From Chitinophaga sp. CB10 (lineage in GTDB: Bacteria > Bacteroidota > Bacteroidia > Chitinophagales > Chitinophagaceae), in contig MLAV02000005.1 in NCBI GenBank assembly GCA_001870995.2, forward strand, positions 292,238-356,237: a stretch of DNA of 64,000 bases, in the 5' to 3' direction. The position numbers and the translations under genes were made by a program. Below are positions 17,845 through 26,794 of the stretch, piece after piece; position 1 is the stretch's first letter; every line of letters begins with the position of its first letter. The notes under the pieces were generated by a model that saw nothing but the letters and a program-made list of their open reading frames with translations, did no database searches and was not told the origin of the DNA.

Positions 17845-18993
17845 TTACGCATTCATCAGCTCCCGGCGGAGGTTGGCCTTTTGCCGGTTCAGGTATGCGC
17901 TCGGGGTTTCGCCTATGATCTTTTTGAAATAGGCATTAAAAGATGATTTGGCTTTGAAGCCTGACTCGTAGGCAATGGTAAGTATGTTCACTGGCAGCCC
18001 CTTTTGCTGAATAGCCGTTATCAGTTCGGCAGCGCGAAGGATCCTGTACTCGTTAATATATTGATAGAAAGTTTTATGCGCGTAAGCATTGAGCGTTTCG
18101 GACACGTGGTATTTGCTTTCACCTATCGCGTCGGAGAGTTTATCCAGCGTAAGGTCAGCATCTACGTATAACATCGTTTTCCTTAAATGCTGTTCCAGTT
18201 TTTGCCAGATAACCAGGTGTTCCTCCGCAGAGAGCTGCATTTTTTTAGCCGATGTGCCTTCTGCCACAGGGCTGGGCGGTAATTCTGCCGGAACGGGTGT
18301 TTGCTCCTCCTCCTGTTCCAGGAGGTTTTCTGTTATGGAGATGCCGGTGTATTTATGCCGTAGGATGTCGATACAGATCAGTGACAAGAGGGTATAAACG
18401 ATAAACCGGCAGAGTACTATATTTAGCGGCGCCCTCAGTAAAACGCTGCCGAATAAGGTAAAAAAGATGGAAACAACCGCCAGCAGCAATAATAAAGCCC
18501 CTATGTGGGTGATCAGCTTCCGCTCCGGCCCGGGGCTAAGCTCCTTGCGGCGCTTCAGGATTAATACCGGGTATATGGAACCGGAGGCAATAAACAGCCA
18601 GGTGGAGGTACTGTTATAGATATCCAGGGCTTCATAGCCAACGGGCGCATAGGCATACAGCAGGCAGGCCACCGTGAGATAGCCCACCCCTACCAGCACA
18701 AAGGGCAGGAAATGGTACCATTGGGTGGCAGGGATAAAATGCTCATCCCGGCGCTTCAGCAGGTACAGGTAGGCCAGGGGACCGTAACACAGCCCAATGA
18801 AGGTGTTCATCTGGTTACGTATATGCGCATCCGATAGCACCCCATAGATGTAAAACTTAATTCCAAGATGGGTGGCAATACAAATCAACAATAAAATCAG
18901 CAGTACATCCGCCTTATCGCTCAGCCGCTTTTTCCATAACAGCAAAGCTGCCGTTAACGCCTGAAATGCACCTATGGAAATTATGTAAATCAT
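17845..18993 (-). CDS. AraC-family transcriptional regulator with N-terminal membrane domain
   Basis: 382 residues. About seven hydrophobic segments fill residues 1-235, a multi-pass membrane sensor typical of one Bacteroidota AraC group. A Pro/Glu-rich linker follows. The C-terminal AraC DNA-binding domain (about 275-378) has the first helix-turn-helix in LTLDKLSDAIGESKYHVSE and the second in NILTIAYESGFKAKSSFNAYFKK, ending in GETPSAYLNR. It would sense a signal at or across the membrane and act on DNA directly. It is divergent from a TonB receptor/phosphatase pair, and the shared 231-base upstream region holds a palindrome and direct repeats, making that pair its likely target. Confidence 0.92.
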   Translation of the reverse strand: MIYIISIGAFQALTAALLLWKKRLSDKADVLLILLLICIATHLGIKFYIYGVLSDAHIRNQMNTFIGLCYGPLAYLYLLKRRDEHFIPATQWYHFLPFVLVGVGYLTVACLLYAYAPVGYEALDIYNSTSTWLFIASGSIYPVLILKRRKELSPGPERKLITHIGALLLLLAVVSIFFTLFGSVLLRAPLNIVLCRFIVYTLLSLICIDILRHKYTGISITENLLEQEEEQTPVPAELPPSPVAEGTSAKKMQLSAEEHLVIWQKLEQHLRKTMLYVDADLTLDKLSDAIGESKYHVSETLNAYAHKTFYQYINEYRILRAAELITAIQQKGLPVNILTIAYESGFKAKSSFNAYFKKIIGETPSAYLNRQKANLRRELMNA

Positions 18994-19050
18994 ATGTCCG
19001 CACTATACCTCAAATATATACACGCAGTATTACGCCAATGTTAATTCAGC

Positions 19051-19091
19051 CGTTTTGCGAGGAGCAAAACGCATTGGTAATAATTTGGTAA
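19051..19091. promoter_or_regulatory. Candidate operator between AraC regulator and TonB receptor genes
   Basis: CGTTTTGC (19051-19058) and GCAAAACG (19064-19071) form a perfect 8-bp inverted repeat around GAGGA. Two direct copies of TTGGTAA follow at 19074-19080 and 19085-19091, 11 bases apart, about one helix turn. The position between divergent genes suggests regulator binding; this is inferred from layout only. Confidence 0.4.
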
Positions 19092-19224
19092 CCTGGAATA
19101 AATTATTGAAAACCAATACAGTCAGGTACAGATCTATCGGATTTTGCCGGTGGACGTCCGTATGCGCCGACACGGTCGAACAGGAATGCCCCTTACCTCA
19201 CTTTTGCTGAAAAAATTATCAACT

Positions 19225-22065
19225 ATGATATCGGGTAATAAGAAAATTCCTATCACCTTATGTGCATCCCTGCTGGCAGGAATAGCCGGTTACGGGCAGA
19301 CGATCAAGGGTACGGTCGGCGATAAAGACGGTCAGCTTCCCGGGGCTACCATCCTGGCCCCCGCCAGCAAGCAGGGTACTTCCACCGACCTCAATGGGGC
19401 CTTTACCCTCAATACCCAGTTAACCGGGAAAGTGAAAATCATTGTATCCTATATAGGGCACGAGCCTAAAGAGCTGGAGCTGGACATCCGCAAAGGCGTG
19501 AACGATGCGGGCCGTATCGAGCTATCCGCCACCGCCCAACTGGGAGAGGTGCTGGTAAAAGGCACTATGGTTCCCTCCCAGCTGAAAGCGCTGAGCATTA
19601 AGAAGAACTCACTTGCCATCATGGATGTGATTGCGGCGGATGCCATCGGGAAGCTGCCGGACCGTAACGCTGCCGAGGCGGTACAGCGGGTGCAGGGCGT
19701 AGCCGTGGCCCGTTATCATGGCGAGGCGGATGCCGCTACCGTACGTGGTACGCCTTTCGCCTGGACCTCCATTCTCTTCAACGGCAGCCGGCTCCCCAGC
19801 GCCAACGTGCTGGGCTCCCGCAACTCCGTACTGGATGCGGTACCTTCTGAAATGATCCAGTATGTGCAGGTGGCCAAAGCCATTACGCCCGATATGGAAG
19901 GCGACGCGATTGGCGGCTCTATCAACTTCATTACCCGTACTTCTCCGGCCAAACGGCAGCTCAATATGAGCGCCGCCGGCGGTTACAATACTTTTTCGAA
20001 GGACGGGACGTATAATGGCTCCCTCGTGTACGGGGACCGCTTTTTTAAGGACAAGCTGGGCGTCATGGTGGCAGGGGCCATCTGGAACCGGCAGTGGGGA
20101 ACGGACGCTTTTGAGGTGGCTTACAACACCGGCCTGGCGGATCCGGCACAGCGCAAATCCATCAGCACCGCGATGTTGAAGCGGTATATGGGTAAACGCC
20201 AGACCTATGGCGCTAATATCGGGCTGGACTATACGTTTAATACGGTCAACAAGATCTACCTCCGTGGCCTGATGGATAAGTTCAACGATATCCGGCCGGT
20301 CTATGAGTCGTACACTGACTACAATAACAGCCAGTTCCAGTACAACTACCGCTACTCCTATTACCAAACGGTGCTAAACGGGGCCGAGTTGGGCGGAGAA
20401 CACCAGCTGTCCCCCAAAGTGAAAATTGATTGGGCTATCAGCGATTACTATACGAAATACTTCCTGGAAACGCCACCCACCAATGGCAATAAAGGCTTAC
20501 CTATCGCCACTTTCAAGCAAAAGATCAGCGGCGGGTTCAATAACCTCTCCGCTGACGGTAAGCGTTACTGGGGCTTCGACTCTCCCGATGGCGTTGGCGG
20601 TACCCCTCTCTCCTTTGATGCAGGGCTGAAGAATGCCGGCGAAACCATGGACCCTTCCAAACTCACTTTGCAGCAACTGGTAATTGCACAATTAGATACT
20701 AAGGAAGAAGATAAGACCGCTCAGCTCAATTTTAAAGTAGCTGTAAACAATAAAGTAAATCTGAAAGCCGGATTAAAATACCGTCACAAAGACCGCAGCG
20801 GCATGTATGGCTCCAGTATTGTGTACCTCGCCAGCGCAGCGCTGGGTGTGCCTAACGCCCCTGCACTGCAGCCGCTGAGCAGCCTTGACCGGACGGACTT
20901 CCCCATGCGCGGCGGTTATTTCACCGGAATGCAGGGCAACCATGATGCCTTTGCCATCGACCCAATAACCAAAGACCAACTTTTTAATTTATTTGATACG
21001 GCTACGCTCCGTAAAAATGGGTTCATGAACGTGACGCCGGCAACCAACCCTACCAATATTTACGAGGGTACGGAAAATGTGGCAGCCGGCTATGTGATGG
21101 CCGAAATTGACGCTACGGACCACCTAAAGATTGTGGCCGGGGTAAGGAATGAATACACCACTTTTACCCTGCACGGCTCCAAAGCCACTACAGCCGGCAC
21201 TCCTGCGGTCACTACTATTTCCCCGGCGACGGTGAGCAATAACTACAATGCGTTGCTGCCCATGGTACACCTGAAATACAATATCAACCCCCAGGCAAAT
21301 GTAAGGGCCGCCTATACCCGGACTTTCGTACGGCCCAACTTCTCCGACCTCACTCCTGGGGAGTCCGTGGACAATACCAAAAACCCGATTGCGGTTACCA
21401 AAGGAAACGTGGACCTGCGACCAACTTTCGCCAACAACTTTGACCTGATGGGAGAATATTTCTTTAAGAACATCGGGCTGATTTCAGGGGGCGTTTTTTA
21501 CAAAAAGATGAAGGATGTGATTTTCAGCAATACAATCAATTACCAGCAGGAAGGCAGCAATTATGTACTCACGCAGGCGCAGAACATCAGCGATTCGTGG
21601 TTGCTGGGCTTTGAAGCAGGGGTGAACAAGCGCCTGGACTTCCTGCCGGGATTATTATCCGGCCTGGGCGTGGAGCTGAATTACACCTTTATTAATTCCG
21701 AGGTAAAACCTACCGGTACTTATACTACGATGTTACCTAACCAGTCCAAACACCTGTTCAACAGTATCCTGTTTTACGAGAAGAATGGGGTGATGGTAAG
21801 GCTGGCCGGTAATTACAGGGGCGCGTCCGTGGAGTCCATTAACACTAAGCTGGGTCCGGATTACTACACCTGGACGGATCAGAACTTTACTGTGGATGCA
21901 TCTGCAACGGTGAACATTTCCAAATCGCTCCGTGTGTTTGTGGAGCTGAACAACCTGACCAATGAGCCGCTGCGGGTGTACATGGGCGATAAGCGCCGGA
22001 TCACCAGCTATGAGTGGTACGGCAGCCGCGGGCAGGCAGGCCTGAGATGGGACATTATTAAATAA
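19225..22065 (+). CDS. TonB-dependent outer-membrane receptor
   Basis: 946 residues from the ATG at 19225. An upstream in-frame ATG at 19144 is rejected because the signal peptide (KIPITLCASLLAGIAGYGQ) starts after 19225. A carboxypeptidase-regulatory-like domain (about 25-105; GQLPGATILAPASKQGTS) precedes the plug with LPDRNAAEAVQRVQGVAVAR and VPSEMIQYVQVAKAITPDME, then a barrel. The plug style resembles the TonB receptor group common in Xanthomonas and Caulobacter rather than SusC, and no SusD follows. It is followed after 19 bases by a secreted phosphatase, so the two are probably co-transcribed. The imported substrate is unknown; a phosphate ester is one possibility given the neighbour. 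Confidence 0.92.
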   Translation: MISGNKKIPITLCASLLAGIAGYGQTIKGTVGDKDGQLPGATILAPASKQGTSTDLNGAFTLNTQLTGKVKIIVSYIGHEPKELELDIRKGVNDAGRIELSATAQLGEVLVKGTMVPSQLKALSIKKNSLAIMDVIAADAIGKLPDRNAAEAVQRVQGVAVARYHGEADAATVRGTPFAWTSILFNGSRLPSANVLGSRNSVLDAVPSEMIQYVQVAKAITPDMEGDAIGGSINFITRTSPAKRQLNMSAAGGYNTFSKDGTYNGSLVYGDRFFKDKLGVMVAGAIWNRQWGTDAFEVAYNTGLADPAQRKSISTAMLKRYMGKRQTYGANIGLDYTFNTVNKIYLRGLMDKFNDIRPVYESYTDYNNSQFQYNYRYSYYQTVLNGAELGGEHQLSPKVKIDWAISDYYTKYFLETPPTNGNKGLPIATFKQKISGGFNNLSADGKRYWGFDSPDGVGGTPLSFDAGLKNAGETMDPSKLTLQQLVIAQLDTKEEDKTAQLNFKVAVNNKVNLKAGLKYRHKDRSGMYGSSIVYLASAALGVPNAPALQPLSSLDRTDFPMRGGYFTGMQGNHDAFAIDPITKDQLFNLFDTATLRKNGFMNVTPATNPTNIYEGTENVAAGYVMAEIDATDHLKIVAGVRNEYTTFTLHGSKATTAGTPAVTTISPATVSNNYNALLPMVHLKYNINPQANVRAAYTRTFVRPNFSDLTPGESVDNTKNPIAVTKGNVDLRPTFANNFDLMGEYFFKNIGLISGGVFYKKMKDVIFSNTINYQQEGSNYVLTQAQNISDSWLLGFEAGVNKRLDFLPGLLSGLGVELNYTFINSEVKPTGTYTTMLPNQSKHLFNSILFYEKNGVMVRLAGNYRGASVESINTKLGPDYYTWTDQNFTVDASATVNISKSLRVFVELNNLTNEPLRVYMGDKRRITSYEWYGSRGQAGLRWDIIK

Positions 22066-22084
22066 ATAAAACAAATAGACTGAT

Positions 22085-22894
22085 ATGAAAAGATTGATTT
22101 TTTCTATGGCCATATTACTGCCAGGGTTTGCGTTTGCGCAGCTGACGGACAGTACGCAGCGGCTGGTACATGTACAGGGGACAGTGAATTTCAGGGATGT
22201 GGGCGGATATAAAACCCGCGATGGAAAAACCGTGGCCTGGGGTAAAGTGTACCGCAGCGCTGATGTGAGCCGGCTGACGGAACAGGATCTGGATACGTTA
22301 CGGCAACGGCATATACATACCGTATTTGATTTCAGGGGTAAGGCAGAAGCCGGCGCCGCGCCGGATCACCTGCTCCCCGGCACCAGGTACCAGCTTTGCC
22401 CTGCCGGCAGTGATAGTTTGCCCACGCCCGCCCAAATGGCGAATTACCTGAAGGACGGCGGTTTCCTGGAAAAGTTCTATGGGGACCCTACGCCATTTGG
22501 GGCCCGTTACAAACCTTTATTCCAGGAGTTGCTCACCTTACCTGCCAGTGAAGCGGTGATGTACCATTGCACCGGCGGCCGGGACAGGACGGGCATGGCT
22601 ACCGCGCTATTCCTCTATGCGCTGCAGGTACCACAGGAAACCATCGAGGCTGACTTTACTGCCAGCAATGTGTACCTGGCGCCGATGAATGCCCGGATGT
22701 TTAAAGGCATGCAACAACTGACCGGTATGAACGAGGAACAAATTAAAAATGCCATGGCTTTAAAGCCGGCGCATTTACAGATTATGTTCAACGGCATCCG
22801 GAAAAAATATGGAACGGTGGAACAGTTTATGGAAAAAGAGTTGGGTATCGGGGAAAAAGAATTGAAAGTGCTCAGGGAGAAGTACCTGATGTAA
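22085..22894 (+). CDS. Secreted tyrosine-phosphatase-superfamily enzyme (Y_phosphatase3 type)
   Basis: 269 residues. Residues 1-18 are a signal peptide ending in FAFAQ. The body begins with VNFRDVGGYKTRDGK and YRSADVSRLTEQD, the opening of the MptpB-like phosphatase family. The P-loop HCTGGRDRTG supplies nucleophile Cys162 and Arg168 in the CX5R arrangement. Such enzymes remove phosphate from proteins, phosphoinositides or other phosphate esters. Being exported and encoded with an outer-membrane receptor, it may act on an imported phosphorylated compound in the periplasm. That role is inferred. Confidence 0.9.
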   Translation: MKRLIFSMAILLPGFAFAQLTDSTQRLVHVQGTVNFRDVGGYKTRDGKTVAWGKVYRSADVSRLTEQDLDTLRQRHIHTVFDFRGKAEAGAAPDHLLPGTRYQLCPAGSDSLPTPAQMANYLKDGGFLEKFYGDPTPFGARYKPLFQELLTLPASEAVMYHCTGGRDRTGMATALFLYALQVPQETIEADFTASNVYLAPMNARMFKGMQQLTGMNEEQIKNAMALKPAHLQIMFNGIRKKYGTVEQFMEKELGIGEKELKVLREKYLM

Positions 22895-22915
22895 CCTTTG
22901 TCAACAAAGGGTTTC

Positions 22916-22951
22916 AGCCATGCGCGGAGAACGTGCATGGCTATTTTTTTT
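22916..22951 (+). terminator. Rho-independent terminator after the phosphatase gene
   Basis: AGCCATGC (22916-22923) and GCATGGCT (22935-22942) make a perfect 8-bp stem, followed by A and eight T. It closes the receptor/phosphatase unit. Confidence 0.93.
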
Positions 22952-23557
22952 AATAGAATCCTTCACGCCAAAAATACGCTCATCACATTTTTGCTCGGAA
23001 AGTTGGTGATTTTAACATATTTTTACGACATGAATAATAATTAATTAATGTACGCGTGTCAGGAGGATGTGAGGGGAACCAAATCTATATTACTGTAATG
23101 CCAGCACTGGTTCGAGAATGCTACAATTAATAATTATGCCATTCACTGATAAGTTTTACCAATGCTTATGCTGATCAGGCGCCTGAGATAGCGCCTTGCT
23201 TATGTTTAACTGTGGTATAATAGACGGGAACATTATCCCTGCTGTTTTTACCAACTTTTTCTGAACCTGAATGAGTGTCGGATGTCGCTCAGCATGTATC
23301 GTAGTTGCTTATGTGTAAAAATTAAAGTTTATCAAGGAGAGCAGATTTGACAGGCGATAGCCTGATGGGGAAACTTTTTCCTGCTACATAGCATTTTCAA
23401 ATGCCTGGAATTTTCAGAAGCAGCGCTGTTTCTGAAGGGTTATTTTTTTGCCTTTCCACCAATAGCGTATGCCTGACCGGCAATTTCCCGCGCTGCTTAC
23501 TAACGGTTACGTATATACGAATATTTTTCTATATCTATTAACTAAATCTAAATCTTC
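22952..23557 (+). other. 606-base intergenic region rich in hairpins
   Basis: No ORF is supported. Three copies of GCTTATG occur at 23164, 23198 and 23307, the first two flanking a perfect hairpin (AGGCGC 23177-23182, GCGCCT 23191-23196). The 3' half holds a hairpin series described separately as a candidate RNA. The promoter of the next SusC gene must lie in its last part. Confidence 0.5.
23345..23449 (+). ncRNA. Candidate structured RNA or leader upstream of a SusC gene
   Basis: A compact series of hairpins: CAGGC-GATA-GCCTG at 23351-23364, GGAAA-CTT-TTTCC at 23369-23381, GCATT-TTCA-AATGC at 23391-23404, and a terminator-like stem TTCAGAAGCA/TGTTTCTGAA at 23413-23436 followed by GGGTTA and seven T. 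It could be a small RNA gene or an attenuating leader for the SusCD operon starting at 23558. The T-run is six bases from the stem, so termination is not certain, and no known RNA family was recognised. Confidence 0.35.
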
Positions 23558-26500
23558 ATGAGAAAAAGATTGCTTGTTTTTTTTCTTTTGAGCGTGGTGC
23601 ATTTGGCTGCATTTGCTCAGGGTAAAAAGGTTACGGGGAAGGTTACCGGTACGGATGGAACTCCGATCCCGGGCGTTTCTGTTGTGATCGAAGGAACTAC
23701 TACCGGCACGCAAACCAGCCCGGATGGTAGCTTTTCCATCACTGTTCCGGCCGGCAAAACATTAAATTTCCGTTCTCTCGGCTTCGCTGCCAAGAGTGTG
23801 GTGGTTGGAGAATCAAATGTAATTAACGTTAAGCTGGCGACAGAAACCGGAGATCTTAACGAGGTAGTTGTGGTGGCCTATGGTACTTCTAAGAAGGAAG
23901 CGCTGACAGGTTCCGTATCTGCTATCAAGGCTAAGGATATTGAAAAGCGCCCTGTAACCAACGCGATTGCGGTGCTGGAAGGTAATTCCGGTATCCAGGT
24001 GAACAACACTACCGGTACTCCGGGTGCTGCTCCCTCTGTTATGATCCGTGGTTTTTCTTCTGTGAACGGTAACAATGATCCTATCTATGTGGTGGATGGC
24101 GTTATCTTCAGGGGTAACGTTACGGATATTAACCCAGCTGATATCGAATCCGTATCCGTACAGAAAGATGCTGCCTCCAGTGCATTGTATGGTAGCCAGG
24201 GTGCTGCCGGCGTGATTATGATCACTACTAAAAAGGCAAAAGCCGGTACCAGCAGCATTAACTTCACCATGAACCAGGGTGTTTTTACCCGCGGTATCAA
24301 GGAATACAAGACCATGAATACTACTGAGTTCATGGAAACAATGTGGAAAGGATACAGGAATAACCTGCGGACCACCCGTCCTAACGATTATCCGACAAAC
24401 GAGCTGGCAGGCCAGAAGGCAACGCAGAGCCTCATTTCCGACTACCTGTTCCTGAACATCTATGATAAGCCTGCTGACCAGTTGTTTGACTCAAATGGTA
24501 AGCTGAGAAAGGATGCCCACATCCTGCCGGGTTATGCCAATGACCTGGACTGGTATGCGCCGGTTGAAAGAACAGGCCACCGCCAGGAATATGCACTGAA
24601 TGGCATGTCCAGCACCCAGAAGTCCAACCTCTTCTATTCTGTAGGCTACCTGGATGAAAAAGGATACATCACCCGTACAGACTACAAACGTTTTACCGGT
24701 CGTATCAACGCGGATATCCAGCAAACCAAATGGTTAAAGTACGGCTTCAACCTCGCCGGCTCCCACAACCAGACCAGTAACGTAAATGGTCTTGCAGGTG
24801 ACGCCAGCTCCTATACCAACCCATTCATGTATGCCCGTCAGATAGCTCCTATCTATCCTGTACACAGGCATGCGGCAAATGGCGATTACGTGCTGGATGA
24901 TAAAGGTAACCCGATCTTTGACGACGGCACCGGCACCCGTAACCAGTATGTTGGCCGTCATAACGCATGGGAAAACTCTCTGAACAGGGATTTCACCACC
25001 AGAAATACCGTACAGGGCCAGGCGTACATGGACGTTAAATTCCTGAAGGACTTTACCGCCACTATCAAAGGGGACCTGAGCGTTCGCAGCAGCGACAACA
25101 GCACTTATGACAACGCTGTCATCGGCGATGGTCTGGGCAACAAAGGACGTGCTGCCAGAAACAATTACAGCTACAAAACTTATACATTCCAGCAATTACT
25201 GAACTGGAACAAGACTTTTGGCCCGCACGCCGTGGAAGCATTGGTTGGCCATGAAAACTTCAGCGATCGCCTGAACTACCTGAATGGTTATAAAACCAAC
25301 GAAACATTTGCAGGTGGTACGGAGCTGATCAACTTTACTCAAATTACCCGCCTGTACGATTATTCCGAGGACGAAACGCTGGAAAGTTATTTATCTCGCG
25401 CACGCTATAACTATGCGGAAAAATACTTTGCGGAAGCTTCCTTCAGAAGAGACGGTTCTTCCAGGTTCTCTCCCAGTACCCGCTGGGGCTCCTTCTATTC
25501 CATAGGTGGTAGCTGGATACTTTCCAAAGAAAACTTCTTCGACAGGTTCACCAAATATGTGGAGTATGCTAAACTGCGTGGTTCTTACGGTACGGTAGGT
25601 AACAAAAACAGCGCTAACAAATTTGCATACCACGCATTGTACTCCATGTCCCAGAATGCTAACATGGGCGCGGCTTATAAGATCCAGAATGCGGCTACAC
25701 TGCTGCAATGGGAAACCAGCGCCTCCTATAACTTTGCTTTGGAAACGCGTTTCCTGAAAAGGGCCAACCTGACTGTTGAGTACTTCAACAAAAAAGCGCA
25801 GGACCTCCTTTTTGACGTATTCCTGCCACTGTCTGCCGGCGGAACTTCTTCCACCCAGGCGGAAGCCACTATCCAGCAGAATATCGGTACGCTCGTTAAC
25901 AGAGGATGGGAGATCAGCGTGGATGTAGATGTTTTAAGGAAAAAGAACTTCAGGTGGAATGTTGGCGCCAACGCTACCTTCATGAAGAACGAGATTACCG
26001 CAATGTCCGAACAGAACAAAGACGGTATCATCAACGGAAACTACAAGCTGATGACCGGCCATGGCATCAATGAATTCTTCACTTTCCAGTATGCAGGTGT
26101 TGACAGGCTTACCGGTAACGCGCTGTATGTGCTGGATGAAGCGAAGTATGATCCAAAAGCCACTACCGGTGATTGGGTAAAAACATTGGTAACTATTAAC
26201 GGCCAAACTTATACTACTTCGACTACCTACGGTAAACGTGATTGGTCCGGCAGCCCTATTCCTAAAGTGTACGGCAGCTTCAATACTTCCGTGACTTACA
26301 AAAACTGGGCGCTCTCCGGCGTATTTACTTATGCAACTGGCAACAAAGTGTATGATGATTCCTACCTGGGTCTGATGACCATGTCAGGCTCTGTAAGCCA
26401 GATGCATACCGACCTGCTGAAAGCATGGGATGGCGCTCCTGCCGGTATGACTGAGACTTCTCCAAACCGCCTGGATCCTAAAGGTATCCCTGTTGTAGAT

Positions 26501-26776
26501 TTCGCCAGAAACGCGACTAACAACGTAATGTCCAGCCGCTTCCTGCAGAATGGTTCTTACCTGGTTATCAAAAATATCAACCTGAGCTACCAGATGCCGG
26601 CGAGCCTGCTGCAAAAAATTGACGTGAAATCTGCCCGTCTGAACGTTGCTGTTGAGAACCTGGCCACTTTCACCAAGCTGCAGGGTATGAACCCGCAGCA
26701 GTCATTCAACGGCAGAAGCCTGAATGCGTTCGTAACGCCAAGAATCTTAACATTCGGACTCTCAGTGGGTTTATAA
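23558..26776 (+). CDS. SusC/RagA-family TonB-linked outer-membrane transporter
   Basis: 1072 residues. The signal peptide ends in AAFAQGKK. A carboxypeptidase-regulatory-like domain (about 25-100; GTPIPGVSVVIEGTTTGTQ) precedes the plug, with VVVVAYGTSKKEALTGSVSA, VMIRGFSSVNGNNDPIYVVD and SVQKDAASSALYGSQGAAGV. The barrel runs to the C-terminus. It has no STN domain, so it would not signal through FecR. Codon choice favours GGT, CGT, GTT and CTG-type preferred codons more than in neighbouring genes, hinting at high expression. Its SusD partner starts 18 bases after the stop. No substrate-specific enzyme is linked. Confidence 0.95.
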   Translation: MRKRLLVFFLLSVVHLAAFAQGKKVTGKVTGTDGTPIPGVSVVIEGTTTGTQTSPDGSFSITVPAGKTLNFRSLGFAAKSVVVGESNVINVKLATETGDLNEVVVVAYGTSKKEALTGSVSAIKAKDIEKRPVTNAIAVLEGNSGIQVNNTTGTPGAAPSVMIRGFSSVNGNNDPIYVVDGVIFRGNVTDINPADIESVSVQKDAASSALYGSQGAAGVIMITTKKAKAGTSSINFTMNQGVFTRGIKEYKTMNTTEFMETMWKGYRNNLRTTRPNDYPTNELAGQKATQSLISDYLFLNIYDKPADQLFDSNGKLRKDAHILPGYANDLDWYAPVERTGHRQEYALNGMSSTQKSNLFYSVGYLDEKGYITRTDYKRFTGRINADIQQTKWLKYGFNLAGSHNQTSNVNGLAGDASSYTNPFMYARQIAPIYPVHRHAANGDYVLDDKGNPIFDDGTGTRNQYVGRHNAWENSLNRDFTTRNTVQGQAYMDVKFLKDFTATIKGDLSVRSSDNSTYDNAVIGDGLGNKGRAARNNYSYKTYTFQQLLNWNKTFGPHAVEALVGHENFSDRLNYLNGYKTNETFAGGTELINFTQITRLYDYSEDETLESYLSRARYNYAEKYFAEASFRRDGSSRFSPSTRWGSFYSIGGSWILSKENFFDRFTKYVEYAKLRGSYGTVGNKNSANKFAYHALYSMSQNANMGAAYKIQNAATLLQWETSASYNFALETRFLKRANLTVEYFNKKAQDLLFDVFLPLSAGGTSSTQAEATIQQNIGTLVNRGWEISVDVDVLRKKNFRWNVGANATFMKNEITAMSEQNKDGIINGNYKLMTGHGINEFFTFQYAGVDRLTGNALYVLDEAKYDPKATTGDWVKTLVTINGQTYTTSTTYGKRDWSGSPIPKVYGSFNTSVTYKNWALSGVFTYATGNKVYDDSYLGLMTMSGSVSQMHTDLLKAWDGAPAGMTETSPNRLDPKGIPVVDFARNATNNVMSSRFLQNGSYLVIKNINLSYQMPASLLQKIDVKSARLNVAVENLATFTKLQGMNPQQSFNGRSLNAFVTPRILTFGLSVGL

Positions 26777-26794
26777 AAATCAATTGTAGAAATC

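Noticed and set aside
19144..19224. Upstream start for the TonB receptor gene
   Set aside because: The extra 27 residues are basic and precede a normal signal peptide, so the ATG at 19225 is preferred.
23090..23135. tRNA-like GGTTCGA loop in the gap before a SusC gene
   Set aside because: A T-loop-like motif is present, but no acceptor, D or anticodon stem can be built around it.
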